A stretch of 64,000 nucleotides of DNA from positions 310,001 to 374,000 of the forward strand of contig JAACJK010000007.1 in assembly GCA_013368325.1 (NCBI GenBank), written 5' to 3'. Below are positions 43,630-56,170 of the stretch, piece after piece. Position 1 is the first letter of the stretch. The number at the start of each line of letters is the position of its first letter. The notes beneath the pieces were generated by a model. It saw only the letters and a program-made list of their open reading frames with translations. It made no database searches and was not told where the DNA came from. The DNA is from Ephemerocybe angulata. Taxonomy: Eukaryota; Basidiomycota; Agaricomycetes; Agaricales; Psathyrellaceae. The translations under genes and the position numbers were made by a program.

Positions 43630-44290
43630 TTGCGCCGAAGGCGGGGTTGGGTGTCTTCGCCGGAGGCGTGCTTGTGGGCGCTGTTTTCGCCGAAGGCGGG
43701 GGCGGGGTTGGCACTGGTGTTTTCGCCGAAGGCGGGGGTGGGTTGTGGTGTTTTCGCCGGAGGCGGGGGTGGTTTTTGGTGTTTTCGCCGGAGGCGTTCT
43801 CGTTGCCGCTGTTTCTGCCGCAGGTGGGGGTTGGGTAGGCTCTGCTGTGTTTACCGCAGGCAGGTGGTGTCGGGATCCGTTCAGGTGCGTCCGACCGTTT
43901 CGAACTGTTATTGGATTGCACTGATTTTCGTTGTCCTACTGCAGCGTGTATTTGCGGCGCCGGCCGCGACGGCTGGGGCTCTGCCCCCGTCCCCGCCAGG
44001 GGGACCTTGTCCCCCTTGGACCCCCTGCGCCTCTGGCGGCCCTGCGGGGCTTCGCCTCCGGCTGGGGTTTTCGCCTCCGGCTGGGTGCTTCGCCTCCGGC
44101 TAGGATTTTCGCCTCCGGCTGGGTGCTTCGCCTCCGGCTGGGTGTTTCGCCTCCGGCTAGGATTTTCGCCTCCGGCTGGGTGCTTCGCCTCCGGCTGGGT
44201 GTTTCGCCTCCGGCTAGGATTTTCGCCTCCGGCTGGGTGCGTCTTCGACGCGTGCCTCCGGCGGTGCCTGCGGCAGGCGTTGTCTGCGAC
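43630..44290. repeat. GC-rich short-palindrome array
   Basis: Dozens of small palindromes such as CGCCGAAGGCG, CGCCGGAGGCG and CGCCTCCGGCTGGG. From about 44046 to 44240 the unit TTCGCCTCCGGCTGGGT (17-20 nt) is tandemly repeated, sometimes as a three-unit block ending TAGGATTT. Open frames through this region are composition artefacts. Confidence 0.85.
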
Positions 44291-45534
44291 GCCCTATAAT
44301 CTGTGAGCCTGCGGCGCGCTTAATTATAGCCTTTCAAATCTTGTTGTATATTGTGCATGTATCATAACCATCTTACAAACTTTATGTGATTCCTTTCTCT
44401 TCTAAGTTCTCTTTAACATTCTTATTCCCCCAAGGCTCAGATACATTGCAAGAATCTTTGGAATGCCTGAGTTGGTAGGATAGATATAGAATAAGTTCAA
44501 GTAGATATTTGTAAGTTCTCCCTTCTGAATCCCTCTACCTTCGCTAGACCCTGGAATTCGGAAAGTCATAAATATAATGTACTGGGATGCTACCAAAGAC
44601 ATATATGATAAGGGAAGGCAGGTGACAGAGAAGGGGGACCATTATTAGGGCCCATTAGCCTGGAAAGCGGCAGGGAAATCACATCAAAATCAAGCGTACG
44701 AGGTCAGCCTCGCCCCGATTCCGTCCGTTTCCAAGGCGCTCCCAGCCAAAATCCCAGGTGTACGCCTCATTCCGCCTTCAAGGCGTTCGCACTAAATAGA
44801 CCCTTATGCCTCAGCAAGCGATGCCAAGCGTTGTGGGAGCATACGGTGTATCAATCCAGCCCCGCGCCGCGCTTGTTGTGGTATGTTTGTCGACGGCCTC
44901 ACACGTCTTGAGCGGCGTGAGTTTAAAATCCCTGTAGGTGTCCCAGGTACTCTAGCCATTCGCCCAGCTATTCTAGGTATCCCCACTACGGTATGTAGCC
45001 CCTCTGCACTAGGTATTCGCCCAGCTACTCTAGGTATCCCCACTACCCTAGGTGACCCCTCTACTCTAGCCGTCCCATCTACTCTAGATTCTAGCTGTTC
45101 CAGGTATTCCAGAGTCCCATGTACGTCCAAGGTTCCTCGGTCCACTAACGACGAGGGTGTAACTCGGTTGTTTCAGCGGAGTGTATAAAGGTAGAGGTTG
45201 ATAACGGTGAGGTGAGGTGGACAATGGGGAGGGTGCTGCACCACCTCATATCCTTGTAGAGTCGGCGTCTGTGATTGGTCGAGCTTGTGTGGTTTGTTCC
45301 AAGTTCAATGGCGTTAGGCTATCGCCTTCATGAAGAGCCACTCGGTCTGCCCCAACCAGCGCCGCCACCCCTTCCTTATTTCTCACATTAGGAACCCCAA
45401 TGCAATTTTTCGCACCCATCGTCGACGACGACCTCCTCCCGAATCCCAGAGTGTAGCCTGTAGACGCCCAAAGTCAGCAAGAGTGGGGGACTAGGATTAT
45501 GAGATCTGTAGTATGTCTAAGATAAGTAAGTATA
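44291..45534. other. Intergenic, with a short minisatellite
   Basis: No gene supported. It contains tandem CTAGGTATCCCCACTAC / CAGCTATTCTAGGTAT words at 44930-45120, described separately, and AT-rich sequence at 44300-44640. Confidence 0.5.
44930..45120. repeat. Degenerate minisatellite (CTAGGTATYCCC-type)
   Basis: Irregular tandem array of words such as ATTCGCCCAGCTA, CTCTAGGTATCCCCACTAC and CCCTCTACTCTAG, with mixed spacing. Confidence 0.7.
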
Positions 45535-46932
45535 TTAGTCTATGTCCATCATGTCCTCCATGATGCCTTCCTCGTGGTGTTTCTTCAACGCCTCGACGAA
45601 ACCCTCCAGCCCCGGTCCTTCAAGGACTGAGGTAAGGTTCATCAAAGTAAGCCCTATCCGATGGTCCGTAACGCGTTCCTGGAAACATAACGCGTGAGTA
45701 CACGCCTACGAGATACGACATAAACTCCATACCTGTGCGAAATTATACGTCCGGATTTTATCACTTCTATCCGCCCCGCTAACAAGGTTCCTGCGCGTAT
45801 CCCGCCTTTCCGTCATTTCGCGCTGAAGCTTCTGGTCCATAAGCCGAGAAGTCAGAACTTGGAACGCCCTCCGTCGATTTTGATGTTGGCTACGCTCGTC
45901 CTGCATAGACACAGTGATGCCAGTCGGAATATGGGTCAACCGAACCGCAGATTCCGTTTTGTTGACGTGCTGGCCCCCAGCACCCCGTGCTCTCATAACC
46001 TCAAGCTTAATATCGCTCATCTTATACAACTCTTCCGTCTTCGAGTCCGTCTCCTCCACAAGAGGCAACACCTAAACATCACATCTCATTAGCCAAGTCC
46101 ACGGGCATGTATACCAAACGCACGTACCACGACCGCGACGGCACTGGTATGCACACGACCCTTCGACTCCGTCGCCGGAACCCTCTGAACGCGATGCACA
46201 CCACTCTCCCATCGCAAATGGTCATACGCGCCTGGGCCCTTCACTTCAAGCGTCGCATCCTTGAGTCCATTATCGTCCAGCGCGTTTTGAGCCACGATTT
46301 CCACCGTCCACCCGTGCTCCACAGCAAACCGCTGGTACATTCTCACCAGCTCCGCAAGGAAAAGACTCGACTCTGCGCCCCCCGCACCGGACTTGAGCTC
46401 CATAAGCGCTGAGAGCTGGCCGGTCGTGGACGGCGGAACGAGGAGTTTCGGGAACGTCACTTCGAGGTCATTCGCCAGGGTCTGCTGGAGCTCCTCGAAC
46501 TCGTCGGTAGCCATATCGCGCATTGCTGGGTCCGGGTCGTTCATCAGTGATGATGTTTCGTCGATGAGCTACTGTAATGTTGGTTATGAGCTGGAAAGGC
46601 ATGGGATGAGCGGGAATGACCTTGCGGTTCTCCATCCAATTGTTCCATGCATTTTGGAGGGGCTCCGTCTCTTTTACTTGCTTCAGACGCGTCACATCCT
46701 CCGGACTCGACATGTCCTCTGAAATCTGCAACCAATTATATTCACTCTGGAGAAGTGCTGGCAACCGAATAGCTACCTGAGAGAGGATAGTCGCGCGTTC
46801 ATCGACCTTCTTCTTGATGACGCGCAACAAGCGTGCATGCTGTTGTTCTAGCGCCGCTACGGGGTCGAGCTTGGTCTGTTTTGCGGCCTTGACTGCAAAA
46901 TGTCGGACATGGCGGGAGAACAATGATAGCAT
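45535..46932 (-). CDS. MRF1: Mitochondrial peptide chain release factor 1
   Basis: Class I release factor for mitochondrial stop codons. The ATG at 46932 starts [20 protein letters not shown], a basic presequence suited to mitochondrial import. The N-terminal helical domain follows ([20 protein letters not shown]), then after an intron [20 protein letters not shown]. The PCRF region [20 protein letters not shown] and the block [20 protein letters not shown] are next. The catalytic GGQ loop is [20 protein letters not shown]. The C-terminal part [15 protein letters not shown] continues after an intron as [20 protein letters not shown] and ends EDMMDID. Every family landmark is present. It is divergent from the channel gene with only 132 bp between start codons. 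Confidence 0.93.
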
Positions 46933-47064
46933 TGAAGAAGAGCGGGACAGACGCCGAGGCCACTTAATCCGTATTTGAATCCCACGCCGGCGCCAAACAC
47001 GCTCCGGCGTCATAGAACTCTGCCTGCGCTTTCACTAGTCTGCTACAACCTCCATGGCCCAGCT
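46933..47064. promoter_or_regulatory. Divergent promoter, MRF1 / CSC1-like channel
   Basis: 132 bp between two divergent ATGs; GC-rich, with no TATA box seen. Confidence 0.45.
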
Positions 47065-50000
47065 ATGGACTCTCACAGACGAGCCAGGCGGCCTACCGCC
47101 TGGAACGCCTCCAACACGTATGCCTATCCCAATATTCAGCTTCCGAATGCTGACAATTCTGCAGAACGGTTCGAGGGGCCGTGGTTCACGACCCAACTGA
47201 CGCTGTCTGCAACCATCGGACTCTTCTCCTTCCTCGTCTTTTCGTACTGCAGGACACGATGGCCCCTGCTCTTCGCGCCACGCACAAAGCTCAAAGGTAC
47301 GCGTCGTGCCACGTATCGCTGGACCCACCCTAATCGCACGACAGGATTCTCGCCCCATGAGGCGCACGCCCACCAGGCTTTCTTTGGCTGGATTATGCCG
47401 ACTATCAGGACCTCCGAGTTTACGGTGTTGCAAATAGTAGGACTGGATGCAGCGGTGGTGCGTGCTTCTCTTCTCTTGGGAGCAACGGGTGGGACGGCCA
47501 ATTGGGATATTGGTTAAACTTCCCGACACGGTTGGAACGGTGCCAGGACCGCGGATACCGCGCGAACCACTCTCCTCTATGCCACAGGAGGGGTAGAGTT
47601 GATGGGACTCGCAATGCTATCTGGCGAACTCTTGTGCAGGGAGCTATGCCATTCCACAGCGAGGTCGAACTGCGCAAGAGGAGGCAACCTCCTTTCTGTT
47701 TATCCGATATCGCCGCTAGGCACACCCACCCTGTTGCCTCCTTCGCCTACAATATCTAACACTATACCACAGCTGCTCAACTTCTTCAAAATGTCTTTCT
47801 ACCTATTCTCCGTCTGCTCCATATTCTCGATCACAATCCTCATGCCTCTCAACTGGAAGGTGCGTGCCCCTCCCACAACCTAATACTGCGCCTCACCTCG
47901 CCCAGCACAACAAAGAGATCGACGACGACGACGGCGACTGGCCCGGCGAAGGCGACGACTGGCCCCTAAAGCTCGCCCGACGCGCCTTCGAGCCCCCCGC
48001 GGGCAACCACACCAAGCCCCCCGACTGGCTCGACCTGATCAGCGACGCCAACTCCTACCTCACCGTGCACCTCGCCTTCACCTACCTCTTCACCATCCTC
48101 GCGCTCTACTTCACGTACAAGAACTACCGCCGCTTCATCAGGTCACGCCAACTCTTCTCGCTCGAGCTCGTGCACTCCATCCCCGCACGCACAGTGCTCG
48201 TGTCGAACATACCGCGCCATCTGCAGGGCGAACGCACGCTAGCGGAGTACTTTGAGAACATGGAAATGGCGGTTGAAAGCGTCACCATCTGCAGGGACGT
48301 CGGGAGCCTGAAGCTGTTGCTGGATAAGCGCACCGCAGCGCTTCTGGCGCTGGAGCGTGCATGGACGGACTACGTCGGGAACCCCAGCGTGTTGGAAGAG
48401 TACGACCCTGACGGCAGCGGCGTCCCCTTTCTCGTCGACACAGATGTCGAGGGCGGGGGGGCGACCCAGTCCCGGTTCGTCGTGCCACATCGCCCGCGGC
48501 CCACCATCCGCCCAGGGTGGTTCCGGCGGAAAGTCGACGCGCTAGAGTATCTAGAGGCTGAATTCAAGAAGGCAGACGAAATGGTGAAAGAGCGGAGGCG
48601 CAAGGGCAAGTTCAGGGCGGCCGGGTCAGCCTTCGTAACCTTTGAGAAGATGTCCAGCGCACAAATCGCAGTGCAGGTTGCGCACGCCCCGAACCCATAC
48701 CAGCTCACGACGTGCCCCGCGCCCGAACCCCGCGACATCGTATGGTCGAACATGGCCCCGTCAACGAACTCGATCCGGGCCCGCGACGTTCTCGTCCTCG
48801 GCATGATGGGTCTGCTCCTCTTCACCTGGGTCTTCCCGATATCCGCGCTCGCGAGTTTGCTGAGTTACAACGAAATCAAGAGGGCGATGCCGTGGCTGGG
48901 AAGGCTGATCGACTCGAACGAGCAGATTCGCGCTGTTGTGCAGAACTCGCTGCCTTCTGTTGCCATGATCACGCTGAACGCGTTGCTGCCGTTCATGTTG
49001 GAAGGTGCGCTTAGCTTCCCTTGAATCTCAAGTAAGGGAGAGGACTCACTCCTTGTTCATAGCTTTAACCTATCTGCAGGGGTATCGAGCACGGAGCTGG
49101 GTAGAGTTTTCGCTCCTCAAGAAGTGAGTTGCCATCGTAGAACCCAACATCTGTTACTGACGTACAACAGGTACTTCTTGTTCCTGCTTATCAACGTCGT
49201 CTTCATCTTCCTGTTGGCTTCTACCTACTGGCAACTGATGCGAGACCTGGCAGAGTCGCCTGCAAAGGTCCCTGAGAAGCTTGCTGGGGCCTTGCAAGCC
49301 GGACGAGCAAAGTGTGTCTTTCTTATATTCTTGAGAAAATTAGGTTGCTAATCACGGCGCGAAGGCATTTCTTCCTTTCCTATGTCATTCTGCAAGGACT
49401 CGGTATCATGCCTCTGCAGTTGCTCAACCTAGGTGTGATCATTCCCCGCGCGTTCTCGCTCATGTTCTTCACGCGGACACCCCGAGGTGAGTTACCCTCT
49501 CCTGCGGATCCGCAAGTTCACTGACGATGCCTAGACTTCGCCGAACTCAACGCACCTCCTATGATCAACTACGGAGTCGTGTATCCTCAAGCGATTCTCA
49601 TGTTCGTGATCACGCTACTATACAGCGTCTGGCACCCTCCCATCGTCATTTTCGGTGCCATCTACTTCGGAGTGGGCTACGTTGTCTACAAGTACAAACT
49701 CCTCTTCGGTGAGTACCTTTCCTCGGTCTTCGACTATAGCTCACCCTAGCGTATAGTCTTTTACAAACCCTACGAATCCCAAGGCCAAGCCTGGCCCATC
49801 ACCTTCATCCGCCTCATCTGGGGCGTGATCATCTTCCTCCTCTTCATGATCGGCATCTTCGGTCTACGGAAATACTACATCCTCTCGTCGCTCCTCGTGC
49901 CCCTGCTCGTCGGCACGGTGCTCTGGTCGTGGTACGTCGACGCGAGCCTGCGGCCCCTGAGCAAGTTCGTGAGCCTGAGCTCGGTGTTCGAGGTGCAGCG

Positions 50001-50920
50001 GGGGGAGGAGACGGCGGATGTGCTGCGGCTGAGGGCGGGGCATCCGGTTACGTGGAGCCAGAGCAATTTGAATCGGAGGAGGTATGCGCAGAATGATGAT
50101 ACGCTTTATGTTGCGCCGGAGGATGAGCGCACGGATTATGTGAGTCTTTCCACTCTACTTAATGACCACGGTGTTGACAATATGTTTGTATGACTAGTCC
50201 CAGCCTCCGATGGCGAATTGGTATAGCGGCGTCTTGAATACCGGCAAGCGGAGATACGGACACCCAGCGCTAAACGGAGTCCTCCCCGAACCCTGGCTCC
50301 CACTAAAGAAAGGCCAAAGCCTCGTGAACAGCGGCAGGCGCGACAACCACCGCGCAGCGAAGGACAACGACGCCGTCGTCCTGACCCTCCGAAAGCGCCA
50401 CAGCAAGACGTACAGGCGAAACTCCTCGCGGCCGCCAGGCGAGAACCGCAATATTAACATTAATGGCGAGAGCAGTAGTGCGGCTGCGGTGAATGGGTTT
50501 GGGGGGGAGGAGGGGCATGTGGACCCGGCGTTGGTGGGGGCGTCGAACCCGTGGCGCGATCCCAGTCCCGGGAGACCAAGGCACGGGGTTAACCGCTCGA
50601 TGAGCGCGCCGCTGAACTACGACCATGCGAGCGGGGTGATTATCCTGCCGGACGAGGATGGGTGGCTGGATGAGGACGAGGGGGAGGATACGAGTGATGA
50701 TCTGGGGACTGGGGGGCTGGAGCAGAGTATGACGGAGAGCATGATTAGTTCGCTTGGTGGGGGGGAGGAGAGTGGTGGTACTAGTGGTGGTGGGAGTGGT
50801 GGGGGTGGTGGGGGAGGGGAGGGGACGCCGTTGAATGGGACGAGGCAGAATCGGTATGGGACGTATTTCCATCATCCGGAGAGGAGGAGGCAGCAGATTC
50901 CTGGGGCGTTCCCTAGGTAG
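47065..50920 (+). CDS. CSC1/OSCA-type calcium-permeable stress-gated channel
   Basis: Multi-pass membrane protein (DUF221/TMEM63 superfamily), a mechanosensitive or osmosensitive cation channel. The N-terminus MDSHRRARRPTAWNASN precedes the first membrane helix (TIGLFSFLVFSYCRTRW). Then come QAFFGWIMPTIRTSEFTVLQ and, after an intron of about 310 nt, LLNFFKMSFYLFSVCSIFSI. A cytosolic loop holds ARTVLVSNIPRHLQ and FVTFEKMSSAQIAVQ. The block APEPRDIVWSNMAPSTNSI opens the channel core. Core helices continue over short exons: YFLFLLINVVFIFLLASTYW, HFFLSYVILQGLGIMPLQLL and YGVVYPQAILMFVITLLYSV, then YKPYESQGQAWPITFIRLIW. The C-terminal tail (after ERTDY|SQPPM) is long, hydrophilic and Gly/Ser-rich. 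About 11 membrane segments are expected. Earlier ATGs upstream are out of frame or lack support. Confidence 0.9.
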
Positions 50921-51111
50921 ATAATACGTGGTGTGGTTGTGGCCCTGTGGTGTGGTTTGATTGACTTACTTTGCAGGGGATTATTGTAATATTTGTATCT
51001 ACGTATGCTATACCCACTTTCTCTTATTGGTCCGCTCGGATGTTTATATATAATAGTTTATCTCGATATCGTGCAGCTCTTTCCCTTGTTGAGGTACCTT
51101 GGGCCATGGAT

Positions 51112-51856
51112 TCATAGATACCGCTTCGCACTGGCTCGCACCCTATGATCGAAAACTGGACTCCGAATCGGTGTGTGCGCGCTATGGAACGGGTTCGCCA
51201 TCGTCTATGTACCCCAGTTCGGTGATGAGACTTGCTCGTGGAGACAGAGCATGGTCTTACCTTCACGTACAGCTCCCACACCTCGAAGAAAAACCCTCGA
51301 ATCCCATCATCGTTCTTCCCTTCGTGCAGCAAGATGAACTTCATATCTATCGGGGCGTGTGGACGTCAGTCAGCTTCGCCCCTCTCAAGCATGCCGCATG
51401 CATGATCATGATCATGGCGAGTAAGTAGCTCACTTCCTGCAGTCACAAACGCCGACACCGTCCACTCATTGAACTTATCAACGCCCTTCAAGTACCTACA
51501 CAGCGCGTCAGCCATTCACCCTACCCCAAATCTCACATTATAATTAAGCGCGCGCACATTCCGTTATCTCTGAAAACCACATTCTCCAGTACGTCCAAGC
51601 TCGCGTTTGCGACCATCCGCAGCGCGTTCAGGCGATCCTGTCCCCCCGCAGCTCCGCCTCCGAGGTCTGCGCTCTGCATAGCAGTATTTGGGGCCCCCGC
51701 GAGCGCAGACATCCGCCCGGAGAAGGGGGAGGTGGTCCATGTTGGGAGGTTCGCGCCGAGGGGACTGGAGGCTGAGGCGCCTTGTTTTGTTGACTGGTGG
51801 GAGAGGCTGTAGAGGGGGGTGTCTGAGGGGGAGAGAAGGAAGAGGTGGTGGGACAT
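51112..51856 (-). CDS. TRS20: TRAPP complex subunit 2 (sedlin/Trs20-like)
   Basis: Core subunit of the TRAPP tethering complexes in ER-Golgi traffic and autophagy. The ATG at 51856 begins MSHHLFLLSPSDTPLYSLSH, the longin-type strand start. A Gly/Ala/Ser-rich insert (about 45 residues) follows that animal sedlin lacks. Then come LNALRMVANASLDVLENVVF and, after an intron (GTGCGC...TGTGTAG), MYLKGVDKFNEWTVSAFVTA. HEGKNDDGIRGFFFEVWELY continues after another intron to NPFHSAHTPIRSPVFDHRVR and ends SAKRYL. The match to human TRAPPC2 ([20 protein letters not shown]) is unmistakable. Confidence 0.93.
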
Positions 51857-52109
51857 GGCAACGAGGAGAGTACAAGGTAGGTAGGCGGGTATAAGGTGCG
51901 GGTTGACGTCGAGAGGCGCTCGAGGGTGAGCTGATGGCTCATGCCACTGATCTTGGCAGAAGACAAGCTCAACCAATCACAAACAGGGATTCCGGGGAAT
52001 TTAAAAGGCGGTAGGTTTCCTTCTCTCCATCATCCAACCTCTTCGGCCACTCCCACCTCTTCAACTACTCCCAGACCGCATCTAAATCGACCAGCACTCA
52101 GTCCAAGAA

Positions 52110-53565
52110 ATGCCGCGGCTTCCAGCAGAACTACTCGACGCCATCATCGACGAGTCGCAGAACTGCAAGCCGGCGTTGTTACGACTTTCCTTGGTGTCCA
52201 AGGGATGCCGAGCCCGCGCAAGGCTCCACCTCTTCAGAAAGCTCCATCTTGGAAACCGAAGGGAGACAGACGAGACTCTTTCCTGCCCCTCGCGTCAGAT
52301 TCAGCGCCTTCAAAGCGCTCACGAGCTTCTGGCAGCAAATTCCATCCTTGGGTGGTGTGTCCAGTCACTCACAGTGACGCTGACGACATTCTTCCTCTCC
52401 AACGAATCTGAGAGTGCACACAGCGAAGTTGAAGCCGAGGCATTCAATCGTATCTTTCCCCAGATTCTCGGTAGACTTCCTCGACTTGCCCGCTTGTGTA
52501 TGGGACCGGATAAATCTAGGCTGGGCGTCACGGATTGGAATCACCTCTCTGCCGATACTCAGAAGGCCTTTATACAATGCTGCATATCGACGAATCTCAA
52601 GGGTCTTGAACTGAAGTCCATGATCAACGTTCCCCTCCAAGTTATACTTTCGCCCGGGTCATCTCTCCAATCTCTAGCGCTTTGGGATGTTTCTCTTTCT
52701 AGCCCAGACTCTGGCAAAAGGCTACAGGATATGGCATTGCGAAGTATCAAGGAGTTAGGTTGGAGCGGCCACCTGGCGGAGCCTCTCTCAGTTGCAACCA
52801 GCCCTTTGGTCTTTCCCTTTACCAGGCTCAAAAGCCTTATTCTCATCATCAAGTCTGAGCAAGACTTGCATGACCTCAAGGCCTTATCTGAGAGCTCGTG
52901 CTCGCAAACTCTCCAAGCATTGTCTTTGTTTATCCCCTTTCAACACAACCTCCATTGTAAGTGCAACCCAACATCGTGCCTCCCCCGTTGTTGAATGTTC
53001 GCATATGTACACCATTTTAGTACTGCTTCGGCACCGCTCACAGCGCAGGTTATTCTTCAATGTCGCCTCAGCCCTTCCGCAACTCCGTCGGTTAGGGTTA
53101 TCACTTTCCCTCCCCTCCTTACCTGGACAAAAATACCTGATCCCTCTCAACGTTGTGCAACTGCTGGCTGGGATGATACGCAACCAAAAGCGGTTGGAGT
53201 TCGTGGTCGTCAAGCTTGACTTGTCACTCAAAGGTCCACCAGACTCCCGGGTTACCCCTGGCTCGCAGCTCTTTGAAGGCCCTGCTGCATGGTGGGGGAC
53301 TATTGATTCTTGGTTATCAAGTCAAAGGTCGTCAAATGGTCGGCACTGCTCTTTGAGGCTCAAACTTTACCTTCATGGTCAGGTTGATGGCCCGTCGCAG
53401 GAGGCGATTTGTATCGACTTACGAGGACGTCTGGAATCTGAGCTGCAGGGCTTACTACCGGAGACTCATCGGCGAAGGAAGCTATATGTGCAGCTTGAAT
53501 ATTGCGCACCCGCGTCTATGGTCGTTGAACGGCCTGTTGTACCTCTCTCAACTTCCAAGGAGTAA
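52110..53565 (+). CDS. F-box-like/LRR-type protein
   Basis: Two exons joined at HNLH|LLLRHR (GTAAGT...TTTTAG, about 52960-53019). The N-terminus MPRLPAELLDAIIDESQNCK plus LLRLSLVSKGCRARARLHLF is a degenerate F-box of the Agaricomycete type (LPxELxxxIID...LSLVSKxxxxxARxxLF). The rest has irregular leucine-rich stretches: ILGRLPRLARLCMGPDKSRL, SLQSLALWDVSLSSPDSGKR and TRLKSLILIIKSEQDLHDLK. Probable substrate adaptor for an SCF ubiquitin ligase. A truncated paralog lies at 20653-21435 on the other strand. An atypical TTTAAAAGG box lies about 110 bp upstream. Confidence 0.7.
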
Positions 53566-53885
53566 CTGTCAACGGTCACGATTTCAAGGAGATCTCGTCC
53601 CATAGCATGGTACCTTCGCACCTACTAATCTATACAATCCATATGTGTTAATAACATCAGACGTAGCATACCCTTGCTTTGCCTATATTTCGTTATTCCA
53701 CCCGGTACCGGCACTTGTGGAACGCCTTAAGGCTTTACAGTACCCGTGCATTTGATCACCCGCTCAAAACCCTTGCCCTCAATGATCAATCACTCCCAGA
53801 AATCCATTGTACGGCAGCGGCATGTTGAGTACCTATAAGTATCAGCTGGACACTGTGCTGCTGCGCGGTGTTTGATCCCTTTGCC

Positions 53886-56001
53886 ATGGACTCTATTGTG
53901 AACGCAGACAGATTGCCCGGGCCATGGCTCATGCTCGCTGTTGGAGTCGCAGCCGCTGCCTCACTCAAAGCGCTTGCGACCTGCAATCATCGCCGTTTGC
54001 CCCTTCCCCCTGGCCCCAAGCCACTTCCACTCCTCGGTAACGCGCTTTCCTTACCGCAGGACCTGCCATGGGAGGGGTACCATGCGATGAGCAAAGAACA
54101 CGGTGAGTAGACACGACCCAGTTTGTGCAGCGGGTCCTGGTGCTGACAAGTGACTGGTATTTGAAGGGGACATAATCTACCTGACCGCTCTCGGCTACAA
54201 GTTTCTGATCCTCGATTCGTGGCGCCATGCGAATGAGCTGTTGGACAAGCGAGCGGTGAACTACTCCGATCGCGCAAGAGCGCCCATCATGGAATTGTGA
54301 GCTCCATGCGCCAAACTTCTGGTTGTTACCCTTAACGTCCGCCTCATAGTATGAATATGGACTGGACTCTTGGAGCGATGCCTTACGGACCCACCTGGCG
54401 GAACCATCGACGCAACTTTCACCAGTACTTCAACCAAAACGCCGTGCCGAAGTACCATCCCATAATGTATGAGGAGCGCGATGCCTTCCTTCAAATGCTG
54501 AAGGCCGACCCGAAAGGGTTCATGCACCATATTGAGATGTGCGTCGTTTGGACTTCTTCTCCGATAGCGTACCAACTCCCAGCTCCTAATATTTAAACAG
54601 CTTCCTGGGAACTACTATTATGCGGGTAACATATGGATTCGACGACAAGGAGAAGAACGATAAACTGATTCATACCGCGGACATGATGCTCAGTCGATTC
54701 GCTGAAGTTGGGAAGCCTGGAAGATTCATGGTCAACACTTTCCCTTTTCTGAAATACGCACCCGACTGGTTCCCAGGTACAGGCTTCAGGGCATGGTGCA
54801 AGGAATATCTTGAAATCACCCGGAAGGTGGTGCCGGTGCCATTCGATCACGCGAAAATGGACATAGTGTGTCTGAAATCAACCTGGAACGGTAGATGCTA
54901 GCTAACGAAAATATCTATAGCTAAACGGACCTCGGAGTGAGTACACAAGTATGGTGGGGTGCTTTGTTGATCGCCTATCCGACGAAAAACTATCCGTTTC
55001 GGAGCGTAACGAGTTGGAGTATACGGCGAAAGGTGTCACTGCAATGGCATACCTTGGTAAGTCGCAGTACTACCTTCTATGCGAGGAATATACACTTACA
55101 CATAGTCTCGGGCTGTATTCAGGTGGGTCTGAGACAGTGCGTCCTCCACAGCTCAAATCCCATGGTCACTACTAATGCTTGTCGTTCCGATGTGCAGACC
55201 ATTGCTTCAGCAACTGTCCTCGTACTCGTCCTCGCAAATGACGCCAAAATGCAAAGGAAAGCTCAGGAAGAACTCGATGCCGTTGTCGGACAAGATAGGC
55301 TTCCTTGCGTCACGGATCGACCTAACCTTCCATACATTCATGCCATAGTCAAGGAACTCGGGCGGTGGTACAACGCTGCCCCTCTCGGAGTACCGCATGT
55401 CAGCAGAGATGACGACGAATATTCTGGGTACTTTATCCCGAAAGGGACAGTGGTCATCCCTAACGTTTGGTGGGACCTGCACCCCTCTCCAACTGAAATG
55501 CTTGTTGATGCTCAGGAATTGCTTGTCGACAGGACCATGATGCACGACCCGGAAGTCTTCGAAGACCCTGAAAGCTTCAGGCCTGAACGTTACCTGAAGA
55601 ATGGCAAGATTGACCCCACAGTTCCGGATGGAGATCTCGCCGGTTTTGGTTTCGGGAGACGGTGAGTGGGCGCTAAACGTGGGCGCTTAACTTTAGGAGG
55701 CCAAGGATTGACGTGTATGGGCTTTCTAACTTCATAGGATCTGTCCCGGTCGGCACTTCAGCAATGATGCGCTATTTCTGTTTGCGGCGTCTCTCTTGGC
55801 AGAATTTGACGTTGTACCACCCAAGGATGACGCAGGCAATCCACTCCACCAGAAACTTGGGTTGAGGTACGACCTGGTTGCGTACGTGTCATCCATTACC
55901 ATTCCAGATATGCTGCTGCTAATACTCATCTGCTCCTCAGAAAACCTCTTCCGTTTGAGTGCGACTTCATTCCACGGTCGAAACAGCGTTATGACCGTTA
56001 A
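53886..56001 (+). CDS. Cytochrome P450 monooxygenase
   Basis: Microsomal P450 with about nine exons. The N-terminal anchor (WLMLAVGVAAAASLKALATC) is followed by the proline-rich hinge RRLPLPPGPKPLPLLGNALS. Then come DWTLGAMPYGPTWRNHRRNF (C-helix WxxxR), GGSET (I-helix region), ELGRW within IHAIVKELGRWYNAAPLGVP (the ExxR motif), FEDPESFRPERYL, and the heme loop FGFGRR|ICPGRHF split by an intron with the Cys ligand present. It ends FECDFIPRSKQRYDR. Intron 55470-55532 (GTGGGA...GACAG) is 63 nt and has no stop, so retention would insert 21 residues. The I-helix AGxxT motif reads GGSET(T) after splicing. Convergent with the NRPS-like reductase gene, 170 bp apart. Confidence 0.9.
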
Positions 56002-56170
56002 TCTTGGGAAACACCTACATACCATTTGAATGTACTTTCACCCCCCAGATCAGGAGATATTTCCGTCAAGCAAGCGTGTCCTTGGTATTCCTGTGGTCAG
56101 AGTATCGAGATAATAAAGTCCCGAAAGCGAAATTTTGGCCAAATTGTCTCCGGCCATGTAATTAGTCTAT

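Noticed and set aside
43439..44306. Open frames in the GC-rich palindrome region
   Set aside because: They are periodic reads of short repeats with no domain and no coding bias.
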